This document shows, piece by piece, positions 25,766-34,657 of a stretch of 64,000 bases of DNA; the first letter of the stretch is position 1, and the number at the start of each line of letters is the position of its first letter. Under the pieces are notes generated by a model. The model did not search any database and was not told the origin of the DNA. It saw only the letters and a program-made list of their open reading frames with translations. The stretch is from the NCBI RefSeq assembly GCF_000731095.1, contig NZ_JMTZ01000021.1:1-64000 (forward strand), read 5' to 3'. Origin of the DNA: Lysobacter antibioticus (GTDB taxonomy: Bacteria; Pseudomonadota; Gammaproteobacteria; Xanthomonadales; Xanthomonadaceae). Both the position numbers and the translations under genes were made by a program.

Positions 25766-26752
25766 ATGAAACTCGGATCCCTGAAGGAAGGCGGCCGCGA
25801 CGGCACGCTGATCGTCGTCTCGCGCGACCTGACCCGCGCCGTGCGCGCCACCGGCATCGCCGACACCCTGCAGCGCGCGCTGGAGGATTGGTCGAACGCC
25901 GCGCCGCGCCTCAACGCCCTGTCGGACGCACTCAACGAGGGCCACGCCGCGGATGCCTTCGAGGTTGATTTCGCCGCCCTGGCCGCACCCTTGCCGCGCG
26001 CCTACGAGTTCGTCGACGGCAGCGCTTACCTGCCGCACGTCGAGCGCGTGCGCCGCGCCCGCGGCGCCGAGGTGCCGGAAAGCTTTTACGTGGATCCGCT
26101 GATGTACCAGGCGGTCAGCGCCGGTTTCTACGGCCCGCGCGACCCGGTGCGCGTGGTCAGCGAGGACTACGGCATCGACCTGGAAGCCGAGGTCGTGATC
26201 GTCACCGACGACGTGCCCATGGCGGCGACGCCCGAGGCGGCGGCCGCGCACATCCAGCTGATCGGCCTGGTCAACGACGTGTCCCTGCGCAATCTGATTC
26301 CGAACGAGCTCGCCAAGGGCTTCGGTTTCCTGCAGTCCAAGCCGCGTTCGGCGCTGAGCCCGGTGTTCGTCACCCCCGACGAACTCGGCCCGGCCTGGAT
26401 CGACAGCAAGGTCCACCGCCCGCTGCTGACCCACATCAACGGCGCATGGTTCGGCGCGCCCGAGGCCGGCATCGACATGCAGTTCAATTTCGCCCAGCTC
26501 GTGGCCCACGCCGCCAAGACCCGGCCGCTGTCGGCCGGCACCATCGTCGGCTCCGGCACCGTGGCCAACGAAGACACCAGCCTGGGCGCGTCGTGCTTCG
26601 CCGAGAAGCGCACCGTGGAGACCTTGGAGCACGGCAAGCCGTCGACGCCCTTCATGAAGTTCGGCGACACCGTGCGCATCGAGATGCTCGACGCCGAAGG
26701 CCGCAGCATCTTCGGCGCGATCGAACAGCGCATGGAACGTCCTTCCGCCTGA
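25766..26752 (+). CDS. Fumarylacetoacetate hydrolase family protein (tyrosine degradation)
   Basis: A 328-residue enzyme of the FAH fold, predicted to split fumarylacetoacetate into fumarate and acetoacetate. The C-terminal catalytic domain holds YGIDLEAEVVIVTDDVPM (acidic metal ligands), IGLVNDVSLRNLIPNELAKGFGFLQSKP and GSGTVANEDTSLGASCFAEKR. It is followed 98 bp later by maleylacetoacetate isomerase, the preceding step of the same pathway, which supports the assignment. Acetoacetate made here could feed the CoA transferase at 46756-48435. Confidence 0.88.
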   Translation: MKLGSLKEGGRDGTLIVVSRDLTRAVRATGIADTLQRALEDWSNAAPRLNALSDALNEGHAADAFEVDFAALAAPLPRAYEFVDGSAYLPHVERVRRARGAEVPESFYVDPLMYQAVSAGFYGPRDPVRVVSEDYGIDLEAEVVIVTDDVPMAATPEAAAAHIQLIGLVNDVSLRNLIPNELAKGFGFLQSKPRSALSPVFVTPDELGPAWIDSKVHRPLLTHINGAWFGAPEAGIDMQFNFAQLVAHAAKTRPLSAGTIVGSGTVANEDTSLGASCFAEKRTVETLEHGKPSTPFMKFGDTVRIEMLDAEGRSIFGAIEQRMERPSA

Positions 26753-26850
26753 CGGCAGCGGCGCGTACGACGAGAGGTCGTCTGACGGCACGGCGCAACC
26801 GGTAAGGTTTGCGTCCTGCCGATCGGGCAGGGCAAGCGAGGCGCATCCGG

Positions 26851-27513
26851 GTGAGCGAACAATTACGGTTGTATTCGTACTGGCGTTCCAGCGCCTCGTA
26901 TCGGGTGCGCATCGGCCTGAACCTCAAGGGCCTGGACTACGAGACCGTGCCAGTCCACCTGGTCCGTGACGGCGGCGAACAGCACGCCGCCGCCTATCGC
27001 GAACTCAACCCGCAGGGGCTGGTGCCGGTGCTGCAGCACGGCCAGCGCACCCTGACCCAGTCGATCGCGATCCTGGAATACCTCGACGAGACCTGGCCGC
27101 GGCCGAACCTGCTGCCGACGACCGCGCGCGAGCGCCATCGGGTACGCGCGATCGCCCAGACCATCGCCTGCGAAATCCACCCGCTCAACAATCTGCGCGT
27201 ACTGAAGTACCTCGACGGCACCTGGAACGTGCCGCAGCCCGAGCGCGACGGCTGGGTCAAACACTGGATTTCCGAGGGCTTCGCTGCGTTGGAGACCATG
27301 CTGGTCGAGGACGAGGCCACCGGCACCTTCTGCGTCGGCGACCTGCCCGGGCTGGCCGACTGCTGCCTGGTGCCGCAACTCTATAACGCGCGCCGTTTCG
27401 GCGTGCCGCTCGAGGATTTCCCGACCCTGCTGCGGATCGAAGCGACCTGCCTGGCCTTGCCCGAGTTCGACGCCGCACGTCCGGAAAACCAGCCGGACTG
27501 CCCGCCGGGCTGA
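26851..27513 (+). CDS. maiA: Maleylacetoacetate isomerase (zeta-class GST)
   Basis: A 220-residue glutathione-dependent isomerase. The zeta-class N-terminal signature is SSASYRVRIGLNLKG; the usual motif is SSCxxRVRI, so the Cys is Ala here while both Ser are kept. The glutathione-site sequence NPQGLVPVL and the motif TQSIAILEYLDE are intact. The start is GTG at 26851 (VSEQLRLYSYW). It pairs with the FAH gene in tyrosine/homogentisate breakdown. Confidence 0.92.
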   Translation: MSEQLRLYSYWRSSASYRVRIGLNLKGLDYETVPVHLVRDGGEQHAAAYRELNPQGLVPVLQHGQRTLTQSIAILEYLDETWPRPNLLPTTARERHRVRAIAQTIACEIHPLNNLRVLKYLDGTWNVPQPERDGWVKHWISEGFAALETMLVEDEATGTFCVGDLPGLADCCLVPQLYNARRFGVPLEDFPTLLRIEATCLALPEFDAARPENQPDCPPG

Positions 27514-27556
27514 GGCCGTCGCGCCGAGCGTTCGCGGCTCCTCGCGGCCCACAAAA

Positions 27557-27584
27557 AAGCCGGCCGTCTCGCGACGGCCGGCTT
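27557..27584. terminator. Bidirectional terminator between maiA and pilU
   Basis: AAGCCGGCCGTC-TCGC-GACGGCCGGCTT, a 12-bp perfect stem with A6 on the left and TTTGTCTT on the right, placed between two convergent stop codons. Confidence 0.92.
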
Positions 27585-27606
27585 TGTCTTGCGTGCTGCG
27601 TCCGCG

Positions 27607-28725
27607 TCAGTGCTGCGCGGCGGTCGCGTCGTACATGTCCGCGTAGGGATCGTGCTCGCCGGTGCCGCCTTCGGACAGGCGGAACTTCAGCGCCAGGCCG
27701 TCGCGCGAGTCGGCCGCCTTGAGCGCCTCTTCCATTTCGATCCGGCCCTCTTTGTAGAGGCGGAACAGGCACTGGTCGAACGACTCCATGCCTTCTTCGA
27801 GCGACTCTTCCATCGCCTGCTTGATCTCGTGGACCTGGCCGCGGCGCATCAGATCGCGCACGTGCGGGGTGTTGATGAGGATTTCCGCGGCCGGCAGGCG
27901 GCGTCCGTCGAGGCCGATCACCAGGCGCTGCGACACAACCGCCTTGAGGTTCAGGGCGAGGTTCATCAACACGTTCTTGTGCGCGGCCTCGGGGAAGAAG
28001 TTGAGGATGCGCTCCAGGGTCTGGTCGGCGTTGTTCGAGTGCAGCGTCGCCAGGCACAGGTGACCGGTTTCGGCGAAGGCGATCGCCGCCTCCATGGTCG
28101 TGGCGTCGAGGATTTCGCCGATCAGGATCACGTCCGGCGCTTCGCGCATCGCGTTCTTGAGCGCGTTGTGGAAGGCGTGGGTGTCCAGGCCGACCTCGCG
28201 CTGGTTCACGATCGACTTCTTGTGCTTGTGCAGATACTCGATCGGATCCTCGATGGTGAGGATGTGCCCGGCGGTATTGCTGTTGCGGTGGTCGATCATC
28301 GAGGCCAGCGTGGTCGACTTGCCCGAGCCGGTCGAACCGACGATCAGGACCAGGCCGCGCGGCGCCATGATGATCTGTTTGAGCACCTGCGGCAGCTGCA
28401 GCTCTTCGATGCTCGGAATGATGCTGCGGATGGCGCGGATGACCATGCCGACTTCGCCGCGCTGCTTGAAAACGTTGATGCGGAAACGGCCGGCGTCGGG
28501 CAGGGCTAGCGCCATGTTCAACTCCAGGTCACGCTCGAACAGCGGTACCTGGCCCTCGTCCATCAACGAATAGGCGATCTTCTTGACCATGCCCGGGGGC
28601 AGACCGGTATTGCCGAGCGGGTACAGGCGACCCTCGACCTTGATGTACACCGGCGCGCCAGTCGTCAGGAACATATCCGACGCGTTTTTTTCCGTCATCA
28701 GCTTCAGGAAATAGCCGATGTCCAT
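27607..28725 (-). CDS. pilU: Type IV pilus retraction ATPase PilU
   Basis: A 372-residue hexameric ATPase of the PilT/PilU family, acting at the inner membrane to help retract type IV pili. Walker A is GSTGSGKST (130-138). The Asp box lies in ILTIEDPIEYLHKHKKSIVNQREVG. The Walker B region is DVILIGEILDATTMEAAIAFAETGHLCLATLHSNN, where the more common EIRD is EILD. Length and C-terminus fit PilU better than PilT. pilT is not in the window. The start at 28725 has AAGGGG about 10 bases upstream; the long in-frame extension is not real. Confidence 0.92.
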   Translation of the reverse strand: MDIGYFLKLMTEKNASDMFLTTGAPVYIKVEGRLYPLGNTGLPPGMVKKIAYSLMDEGQVPLFERDLELNMALALPDAGRFRINVFKQRGEVGMVIRAIRSIIPSIEELQLPQVLKQIIMAPRGLVLIVGSTGSGKSTTLASMIDHRNSNTAGHILTIEDPIEYLHKHKKSIVNQREVGLDTHAFHNALKNAMREAPDVILIGEILDATTMEAAIAFAETGHLCLATLHSNNADQTLERILNFFPEAAHKNVLMNLALNLKAVVSQRLVIGLDGRRLPAAEILINTPHVRDLMRRGQVHEIKQAMEESLEEGMESFDQCLFRLYKEGRIEMEEALKAADSRDGLALKFRLSEGGTGEHDPYADMYDATAAQH

Positions 28726-28821
28726 GCATTCACACCCCTTGTTGACGGCGCGCGCCGTTGCAAGCACGCTGCCGGCTTCCGACAATGTCCGTGCGACATC
28801 CCTTCCGTACGGCGCTCCCCA

Positions 28822-29199
28822 ATGACCGCAAGCTTCGCACAAATTCGATTGCCGCTGCTGGCCGCAGTTCTCGCTTCCGGGCTGGCCGGCTGCGCCTCCA
28901 CGCCTCCGCCGACCGGAGAACTGTCCTCCGCGCAGCAGGCGGTCATGCGCGCGGCCGACGCCGACGCCGACCAATATGCGCCGCAGGACCTCAATGCCGC
29001 GCGCACCGCGCTGAGCGCGGCCCAGGCCGCGCTGTCGCAGGGCAAGGACGAGGATGCGCGGCGTCTGGCGCTGGCCGCGGCGGCCGAGGCCGACCTGGCC
29101 TACGCCCACAGCCGCGAGACCCTGACCCAGGCCGAACTCAACCAGCGCAGGACCGAGATCGCAGAATTGCGCAATCGCCTGCAGGGAGGCGACCGATGA
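28822..29199 (+). CDS. Small lipoprotein with DUF4398-like helical domain
   Basis: A 125-residue protein. The signal peptide ends in a lipobox (LASGLAGC), so it is lipidated at Cys24. The mature part is helical: SSAQQAVMRAADADADQYAPQDLNAARTALSAAQAAL, the pattern of DUF4398 envelope proteins. It overlaps the next gene by 4 nt (ATGA), so the pair is translationally coupled. Its role is unknown; relatives often accompany OmpA-like proteins. Confidence 0.82.
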   Translation: MTASFAQIRLPLLAAVLASGLAGCASTPPPTGELSSAQQAVMRAADADADQYAPQDLNAARTALSAAQAALSQGKDEDARRLALAAAAEADLAYAHSRETLTQAELNQRRTEIAELRNRLQGGDR

Positions 29200-29825
29200 G
29201 CGCGCGCTTTCGCGTTATGCGCCTGTCGGCGCTTGCGGCCCTGTCCGTGGCCTGCGGCCTGGCCTTCGCCGCGCCCGCCGACGACCCCGAGGTCGCCCGC
29301 TTGGCGCAGCGGGTGACCGCGATCGAGGCCCATCCCGACGCCGCCGCTTACGGCGCCTTCGAGCGCCTGCGTGCGCGCCAGGCGATCGATGCGGTCCGCC
29401 AGGCCCGCAGCCGCGACCGCGTTTGGGCCCTGCGCATCGCCGACCGCCGGGTCGAGACCGCCGAGGTCGTGACCCGCACCCAGCTGGCCCAGCGCGAGGT
29501 CGACCGCCTCGATCGCGAGCGCAGCGAGCTGCTGGTCGAAGCCAGCCGCCGCGACGCCGACCGCGCCCGCGCCGAAGCCGAACGCCTGCGCGTGCAGGCC
29601 CAGATCCAGGCCGAGGAGGCCGAGCGCCTGCGCCAGGCCGCCGACCAGGAAGCCCTGGCGCGCCAGGAGGCCGAAGGCCTGCTTGACAACGTCGCCAACC
29701 AGCAGGCTTCCAAGCTGCGCGCCGCGCGCGAGCGCGACGCCGAGCTGGCGCGCAAGGAAGCCGAGCTGCTCGGCCAGTCCTCGACCCCGCCGAAGCCATC
29801 CAAGCCCAAGCCGAAGAAGAAGTAA
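29196..29825 (+). CDS. Exported coiled-coil protein
   Basis: A 209-residue protein with a signal peptide (RLSALAALSVACGLAFA) and then an almost continuous coiled coil rich in Arg, Ala and Glu (about 60-190). It ends in a Pro/Lys tail, PPKPSKPKPKKK. In related loci the partner of the DUF4398 lipoprotein carries an OmpA domain; none is present here. The start at 29196 overlaps the lipoprotein stop. A structural role in the periplasm is an inference. Confidence 0.8.
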   Translation: MSARFRVMRLSALAALSVACGLAFAAPADDPEVARLAQRVTAIEAHPDAAAYGAFERLRARQAIDAVRQARSRDRVWALRIADRRVETAEVVTRTQLAQREVDRLDRERSELLVEASRRDADRARAEAERLRVQAQIQAEEAERLRQAADQEALARQEAEGLLDNVANQQASKLRAARERDAELARKEAELLGQSSTPPKPSKPKPKKK

Positions 29826-30208
29826 GCCGTCCGGGTTTAGGCCTGGCCCAGCCAGGCCCCGTTCGGCCCAATGCGAGACCGGGTCGGCGGCTTGAAGCTG
29901 TGTCCTCGCCGTCGCGCCGCAGGCGCCCGCTGTCGGGCCGCGCCTTGCCGTATCGGGCGGCTGCGCTTCCGACGAACGGCGTGGGCCCGGAGCCCATTTT
30001 TGTGAGCGCCCGGGGCGCCGCTGTTCATATTTTCGGGTTTCGCTGTAAATATTCGATAAAACAATGAGTTAATTCTGCGTTTGGCGCTCGTGGCCGCGGC
30101 TGTCCCGGCCCTGAAAACGGTTGCAGAGCGCCCTTGCCGGATCCCAGGCACAGGAGTAGGGTCAAATACCCAAGCGGTTCTCCGACCGCTTGGCGAAGAG
30201 CCAGGCCG
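29826..30208 (+). promoter_or_regulatory. AT-rich promoter region and structured leader
   Basis: This 383-bp gap has a clear AT-rich block at about 30022-30080 (CTGTAAATATTCGATAAAAC within it), out of keeping with the GC-rich surroundings and a likely promoter. Downstream, GGGT/ACCC (30159-30162 with 30168-30171) and CCAAGCGGT/ACCGCTTGG (30170-30178 with 30185-30193) form two hairpins sharing bases, so they exclude each other in part. A 40-codon ORF starts 15 bp later. Confidence 0.4.
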
Positions 30209-30331
30209 ATGACCGATACGCCCTTTCCGCAGGACCCCGCCGCCGCACATCTGCATGCGGCCGGGTTGCGTGAAGTGGACGCCGCACCGCGCCTGATGAT
30301 CCTCACGGTCCCCCGCAACGCCCTGGTCTGA
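30209..30331 (+). CDS. Possible 40-aa leader or small protein
   Basis: ATG at 30209 opens MTDTPFPQDPAAAHLHAAGL and ends PRNALV. It lies just after the hairpins and 38 bp before the DUF465 gene. It has no signal peptide or known domain and only a weak ribosome site (CCAGG). It could be a small protein, a translated leader or non-coding. Confidence 0.3.
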   Translation: MTDTPFPQDPAAAHLHAAGLREVDAAPRLMILTVPRNALV

Positions 30332-30369
30332 CGGCCGGGGCGTTTGCATTCGTGCTGAAGGAGGCTTTC

Positions 30370-30585
30370 ATGTTCGAAGAACAACCGCAGCCTGAAATCG
30401 ACGCGCTCATCAAGAGCAATCCGGAATTCAAACAGCTCTACCAGCGCCACAAGGACCTCGACAAAAAGGTCATGGACGCCGAGCTCGGCGTATTGCCGAT
30501 CGACGACACCACCCTGGGGCAGATGAAGCGCGAGAAGCTGGCTGCAAAGGACCGCTTGATCCAGTTGTACGACCAACAGCATTGA
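30370..30585 (+). CDS. DUF465 (YdcH family) small coiled-coil protein
   Basis: A 71-residue cytoplasmic protein. The hallmark of the family is visible: IKSNPEFKQLYQRHKDLDKKV followed by LKREKLAAKDRL-like helix (MKREKLAAKDRLIQLY). The start at 30370 sits six bases after a perfect AAGGAGG. Members form helical hairpins and have no settled function. It is probably transcribed from the AT-rich promoter region upstream. Confidence 0.9.
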   Translation: MFEEQPQPEIDALIKSNPEFKQLYQRHKDLDKKVMDAELGVLPIDDTTLGQMKREKLAAKDRLIQLYDQQH

Positions 30586-30942
30586 TCCAGGCGGCATCGG
30601 CGCTACGACGCCGGTGCGGCGCCCGTCGGGAAGGAGTTTCCCGGCGTTGATCGTATGGACCCCGGCCCGCCTGCGGCCGACGGCTCCAGGTTTAGCGCGG
30701 GCGGTGGCGGCCATCCTCGTCGGTCGCCACCGCTCGCGGCTACCGAATCTCTCGGTGCCCAATCTCTCAGTGCCGAATCTCTCATGCAGCAGGATCGAGG
30801 CGCTTCGCCGGCCGCGAAACGTGGTCTGCGTCGCCGCCTCGCGTCCTCGCGCGATGCGAACGCGCCCGTAGCGCAGCGCAGTCCGCCGAGGCCTCGCTAG
30901 AATGGCCGGGTCCGCCGCATGGTCGCGGCCTACAGGATTCGC
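30586..30942. other. Gap with a 15-bp tandem repeat
   Basis: The 357-bp spacer before the cystathionine beta-synthase gene holds three imperfect 15-bp tandem copies starting AATCTCTC at 30746, 30761 and 30776. An inverted repeat near 30639-30651 (GGGAA/TTCCC) is also seen. No convincing gene or promoter hexamers; short ORFs here lack coding character. Confidence 0.5.
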
Positions 30943-32313
30943 ATGGCCACTCATTCCTCCGTACTCGAACTCATCGGCCAGACCCCGATCGTCAAGGCCC
31001 AGCGCCTCGACACCGGCGTCTGCGAGCTGTACTTCAAGCTCGAATCGCAGAACCCCGGCGGTTCGATCAAGGACCGCATCGGCCTGTCGATGATCGAAGC
31101 GGCCGAGAAGGCCGGCAAGATCAAGCCCGGCGACACCCTGGTGGAAGGCACCGCCGGCAACACCGGCATCGGCCTGGCCCTGGTCGCCCAGCAGAAGGGC
31201 TACAAGCTGCTGCTGGTGGTGCCCGACAAGATGAGCCGCGAAAAGATCTTCAACCTCAAGGCGATGGGCGCGCAGGTCGTGCTGACCCGTTCGGACGTGG
31301 CCAAGGGCCACCCGGACTACTATCAGGACCTCGCCGAGCGCATCGCCAGCGAGACCCCGGGCGCCTATTTCATCAACCAGTTCGGCAACCCCGACAACCC
31401 GGCCGCGCACGAGTTCGGCACCGGCCCGGAGATCCTCGAACAAATGGGCGGCGACCTCGACGCCATCGTCTTCGGCTGCGGCAGCTCCGGCACCATGACC
31501 GGCCTGTCGCGCGCCTTCGCCAAGCTCTCGCCCAAGACCGAACTGGTCCTGGCCGACCCGGTCGGTTCGATCCTCGAGGAATACATCAACCGCGGCACCC
31601 TCTCGGACAAGTCGGCCAGTTGGATGGTCGAGGGCATCGGCGAGGACTTCCTGCCGCCGATCTCCGACTTCACCCGGGTCAAGAAGGCCTATGCGATCAG
31701 CGACAAGGAAAGCTTCCTGACCGCGCGTTCGCTGCTCGAGAAGGAGGGCATCCTCGGCGGTTCCTCGACCGGCACCCTGCTGGCGGCGGCGCTGAAGTAC
31801 TGCCAGGAACAGACCGAGCCCAAGAAGGTGCTGGTGTTCGTCTGCGACACCGGCAACAAGTACCTGTCGAAGATGTACAACGACTACTGGATGCTCGACA
31901 ACGGCTTCATCCAGCGCGAACAGCACGGCGACCTGCGCGATCTGATCCTGCGCCCGTACTCGCAGCGCGACACGGTGGTGGTCGGCCCGGGCGACCTGCT
32001 GGTCACCGCCTACCAGCGTATGAAGCTGTACGACGTCTCGCAGCTGCCGGTCATGGACGGCGAGCACATCGTCGGGATAGTCGATGAGAGCGACGTCTTG
32101 TTGCACGTGTACGGCGACGAGTCGCGGTTCCGCGACCCGGTCTCGACCGCCATGGTCAGCAAACTCGACAAGATCCCGGTCGGCCAGCCGATCGAATCGC
32201 TGCTGCCGGTGTTCGACCGCGGCCATGTCGCCATCGTCGTCGACGGCGAGCGCTTCCTGGGCCTGATCACCCGCATCGACCTGCTCAACTTCCTGCGCCG
32301 CCGCGTGCAGTAA
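30943..32313 (+). CDS. Cystathionine beta-synthase (PLP domain plus two CBS domains)
   Basis: A 456-residue enzyme condensing homocysteine with serine to cystathionine, the first step of reverse transsulfuration. The PLP-binding Lys lies in NPGGSIKDRIG; the phosphate-binding loop GTAGNTGIGLA and GCGSSGTMTG are intact. The C-terminal third (about 335-456) contains two CBS domains (DVSQLPVMDGEHIVGIVDESDVL and VAIVVDGERFLGLITRIDLL). The start at 30943 (MATHSSVLELIGQTP) has AGGA upstream. The gene after it is the next enzyme in the pathway. A cysteine synthase-like activity cannot be excluded. Confidence 0.9.
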   Translation: MATHSSVLELIGQTPIVKAQRLDTGVCELYFKLESQNPGGSIKDRIGLSMIEAAEKAGKIKPGDTLVEGTAGNTGIGLALVAQQKGYKLLLVVPDKMSREKIFNLKAMGAQVVLTRSDVAKGHPDYYQDLAERIASETPGAYFINQFGNPDNPAAHEFGTGPEILEQMGGDLDAIVFGCGSSGTMTGLSRAFAKLSPKTELVLADPVGSILEEYINRGTLSDKSASWMVEGIGEDFLPPISDFTRVKKAYAISDKESFLTARSLLEKEGILGGSSTGTLLAAALKYCQEQTEPKKVLVFVCDTGNKYLSKMYNDYWMLDNGFIQREQHGDLRDLILRPYSQRDTVVVGPGDLLVTAYQRMKLYDVSQLPVMDGEHIVGIVDESDVLLHVYGDESRFRDPVSTAMVSKLDKIPVGQPIESLLPVFDRGHVAIVVDGERFLGLITRIDLLNFLRRRVQ

Positions 32314-32361
32314 GCGCCGCGGGCCTCCGCCGCGCGCCGGGCGGAGGCCACGTCGGCTTCA

Positions 32362-32440
32362 GGGGTAGGAGCGGCGCGAGCCGCGACCCGTAGCCGCCTG
32401 CGAAGCACGAATCCAGGGCGGCCTGCTGCGCTCCTGCCCG
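32362..32440. repeat. GTAGGAGC-family element
   Basis: GGGGTAGGAGCGGCGCGAGC and CGCGACCC (32362-32389) with a partial inverted arm (CTGCTGCGCTCCTGCCC) at 32422-32439. Placed between the two transsulfuration genes. The rest of the 329-bp gap shows nothing recognisable besides the sequence just before metB. Confidence 0.7.
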
Positions 32441-32642
32441 GAAGCGTTACCTCCGCCTCCGCGGCCACGCCGACCCGCATTCAGCTTGCGTCCGGCCGTC
32501 CAAGCCAAGCCTCCGGACCGCCCTCGGTCATCGGCATACCCCGCCTGCATCCGACCTGAAGTAAGGCGTCGTCACGGCGGCCGCACACGGAGGCAATGTT
32601 AGAATTCCCGGTTGCGCCAATGAGCGGAATCGGAAGCATTCA

Positions 32643-33821
32643 ATGAGCCAACAGCAGCCGGAAGACGGGGCCCGCAAGCTCGGCCTGGGTACCCTCGCGA
32701 TCCACGCCGGTCAGTCGCCCGACCCGAGCACGGGCGCGGTGATGCCGCCGATCTATGCGACCTCGACCTATGCCCAGAGCAGTCCCGGCCAGCACCAGGG
32801 CTTCGAGTACTCGCGCAGCCACAACCCGACCCGCTTCGCCTATGAGCGCTGCATCGCCGGCCTCGAAGGCGGCAGCCACGGCTACGCCTTCGCTTCAGGC
32901 CTGGCCGCGACCTCGACCATCCTCGAACTGTTCGATGCCGGCAGCCACGTCATCGCGATGGACGATGTGTACGGCGGCACCTACCGTCTGTTCGAACGCG
33001 TCCGCCGCCGCTCCGCCGGCCTGGACTTCAGCTGGGTCGACCTCAGCGACCCCGCCGCGTTCGAAGCCGCGATCCGTCCGGAGACCAAGCTGGTCTGGAT
33101 CGAGACCCCGACCAACCCGCTGCTGAAGCTGGTCGACATCGCCGCCATCGCCGCGATCGCGCGCAAGCGCGGGCTGGTGGTGGTAGTCGACAACACCTTC
33201 TCCTCGCCGATCCTGCAGCGCCCGCTCGAACTCGGCGCGCACATCGTCATGCACTCGGCGACCAAGTACCTCAACGGCCACTCCGACATCGTCGGCGGCA
33301 TCGCCGTGGTCGGCGACGACGCCGACCTCGCCGAGCGCATGACCTTCCTGCAGAACGCGGTCGGCGCAGTGCAGGGGCCGTTCGATAGTTTCCTCGCCTT
33401 GCGCGGCCTCAAGACCCTGCACCTGCGCATGAAGGCCCACTGCGAGAACGCGCAGGCGCTGGCCGAATGGCTCGAGACTCACCCGGCGGTCGAGAAGGTG
33501 ATCTATCCGGGCCTCAAGTCGCACCCGCAGCACGAACTCGCCAAGCGGCAGATGCACGGTTTCGGCGGCATGGTCAGCATTTACGTCAAGGGCGGCCTCG
33601 ACGGCGCGCGCCGGATGATGGAGCGCTGCGAACTGTTCACCATCGCCGAATCGCTCGGCGGCGTGGAAAGCCTGGTCAACCACCCGGCCGTGATGACCCA
33701 CGCCTCGATTCCGCCGGACCGCCGCGCCGCGCTGGGCATCACCGACAACCTGGTGCGCCTGAGCGTGGGCGTGGAGGACGTCGAAGACCTGCGCAATGCG
33801 CTGGCTGGAGCCTTGCAGTGA
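32643..33821 (+). CDS. metB: Cystathionine gamma-lyase/synthase (PLP, metB position)
   Basis: A 392-residue fold-type I PLP enzyme of the Cys/Met metabolism family. The Schiff-base Lys is in HSATKYLNGHSDIVGG; YSRSHNPTRFAYE, AFASGLAAT and VDNTFSSPILQRPL are conserved. With the upstream beta-synthase it would turn cystathionine into cysteine. Gamma-lyase and gamma-synthase cannot be separated safely by eye; metB is the conventional name for the gene at the edge of the xanthomonad LPS island. Its stop overlaps the wzm start (GTGA). Confidence 0.88.
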   Translation: MSQQQPEDGARKLGLGTLAIHAGQSPDPSTGAVMPPIYATSTYAQSSPGQHQGFEYSRSHNPTRFAYERCIAGLEGGSHGYAFASGLAATSTILELFDAGSHVIAMDDVYGGTYRLFERVRRRSAGLDFSWVDLSDPAAFEAAIRPETKLVWIETPTNPLLKLVDIAAIAAIARKRGLVVVVDNTFSSPILQRPLELGAHIVMHSATKYLNGHSDIVGGIAVVGDDADLAERMTFLQNAVGAVQGPFDSFLALRGLKTLHLRMKAHCENAQALAEWLETHPAVEKVIYPGLKSHPQHELAKRQMHGFGGMVSIYVKGGLDGARRMMERCELFTIAESLGGVESLVNHPAVMTHASIPPDRRAALGITDNLVRLSVGVEDVEDLRNALAGALQ

Positions 33822-34657
33822 CGACAAGCGCGCGCCGTGCGACAGGCGGGATCGCCTGGTATGCATTCGGGGCGTTCTTGCTGCTTTTCAGGGAACGCTC
33901 CCTGTTCGCGCGTCTCGTTTCGCGCGACGTGGGTTCGCGTTACAAAGGTTCGGTATTCGGCATCCTTTGGTCGCTGCTGAATCCGCTCGCATTGCTGTGC
34001 GTTTTCGGTTTCGTCTTCGGGGTCGTCTTTCAAGCGCGATGGGGCGTGGCCGGCGACACCAAAAGTTTTGCCCTGGTGCTGTTTTCCGGCCTGGTGCTGT
34101 TCCTGTTTGCGTCGGAGTGCATCAATCGGGCGCCGATGCTCATTCTGCAGAACAGTAATTATGTGAAAAAGGTGGTCTTCCCGCTCGAGTTGTTGCCGCC
34201 CGTGGTGGTCGGCGGCGCGGCGGTGAATCTGTGCATCTCGCTAGCCATCTTGCTCGTGGGACAGTTGGTGCTGGAGGGGGCGGTCCCGTTGAGCTGGATC
34301 AGCGTGCCCATTATCGTCCTGCCCTTGGCGGTCATGATGGCTGCGTGCGTGTTCTTGCTCTCTTCGCTCGGCGTGTTCTTGCGCGATCTCGGCCAGATAA
34401 CCGGCCTGGTCACGATCGCCATGATGTATCTGAGCCCTGTGCTGTTTCCGATCGAATCAGTGCCCGAGCGGTACAGAGGCTTGTTGCAGCTCAATCCCCT
34501 GACCGTCCCGGTCGCGCAGTTGCGCGCCGCGACTCTCTATGGGCAGTGGCCGGATTGGGCCTGGCTCGGGCTCTACGCCTTGGCGGCTTATGTCCTGTTG
34601 GTGTTGAGCTTCGCCTGGTTCTGGCGCAGTAAGAACGGTTTTGCCGATGTCATCTGA
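33818..34657 (+). CDS. wzm: O-antigen ABC transporter permease
   Basis: A 279-residue inner-membrane permease of the ABC-2 type with about six membrane helices. The N-terminal amphipathic part RLVSRDVGSRYKGSVFGILWSLLNPL is typical of polysaccharide exporters (Wzm/TagG). The C-terminal SPVLFPIESVPERYRGLLQLNPLTVPVAQLR motif is conserved too. The GTG at 33818 overlaps metB. With Wzt it would move undecaprenyl-linked O-polysaccharide to the periplasm. Confidence 0.88.
   Translation: MTTSARRATGGIAWYAFGAFLLLFRERSLFARLVSRDVGSRYKGSVFGILWSLLNPLALLCVFGFVFGVVFQARWGVAGDTKSFALVLFSGLVLFLFASECINRAPMLILQNSNYVKKVVFPLELLPPVVVGGAAVNLCISLAILLVGQLVLEGAVPLSWISVPIIVLPLAVMMAACVFLLSSLGVFLRDLGQITGLVTIAMMYLSPVLFPIESVPERYRGLLQLNPLTVPVAQLRAATLYGQWPDWAWLGLYALAAYVLLVLSFAWFWRSKNGFADVI

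Noticed and set aside
30140-30208. SAM/SAH-type riboswitch before the DUF465 and transsulfuration genes
   Set aside because: CCAGGC and GAG-rich bits look tempting, but the conserved cores and stems of known SAM or SAH riboswitches are not present, and the gene directly downstream is not a methionine-cycle gene.
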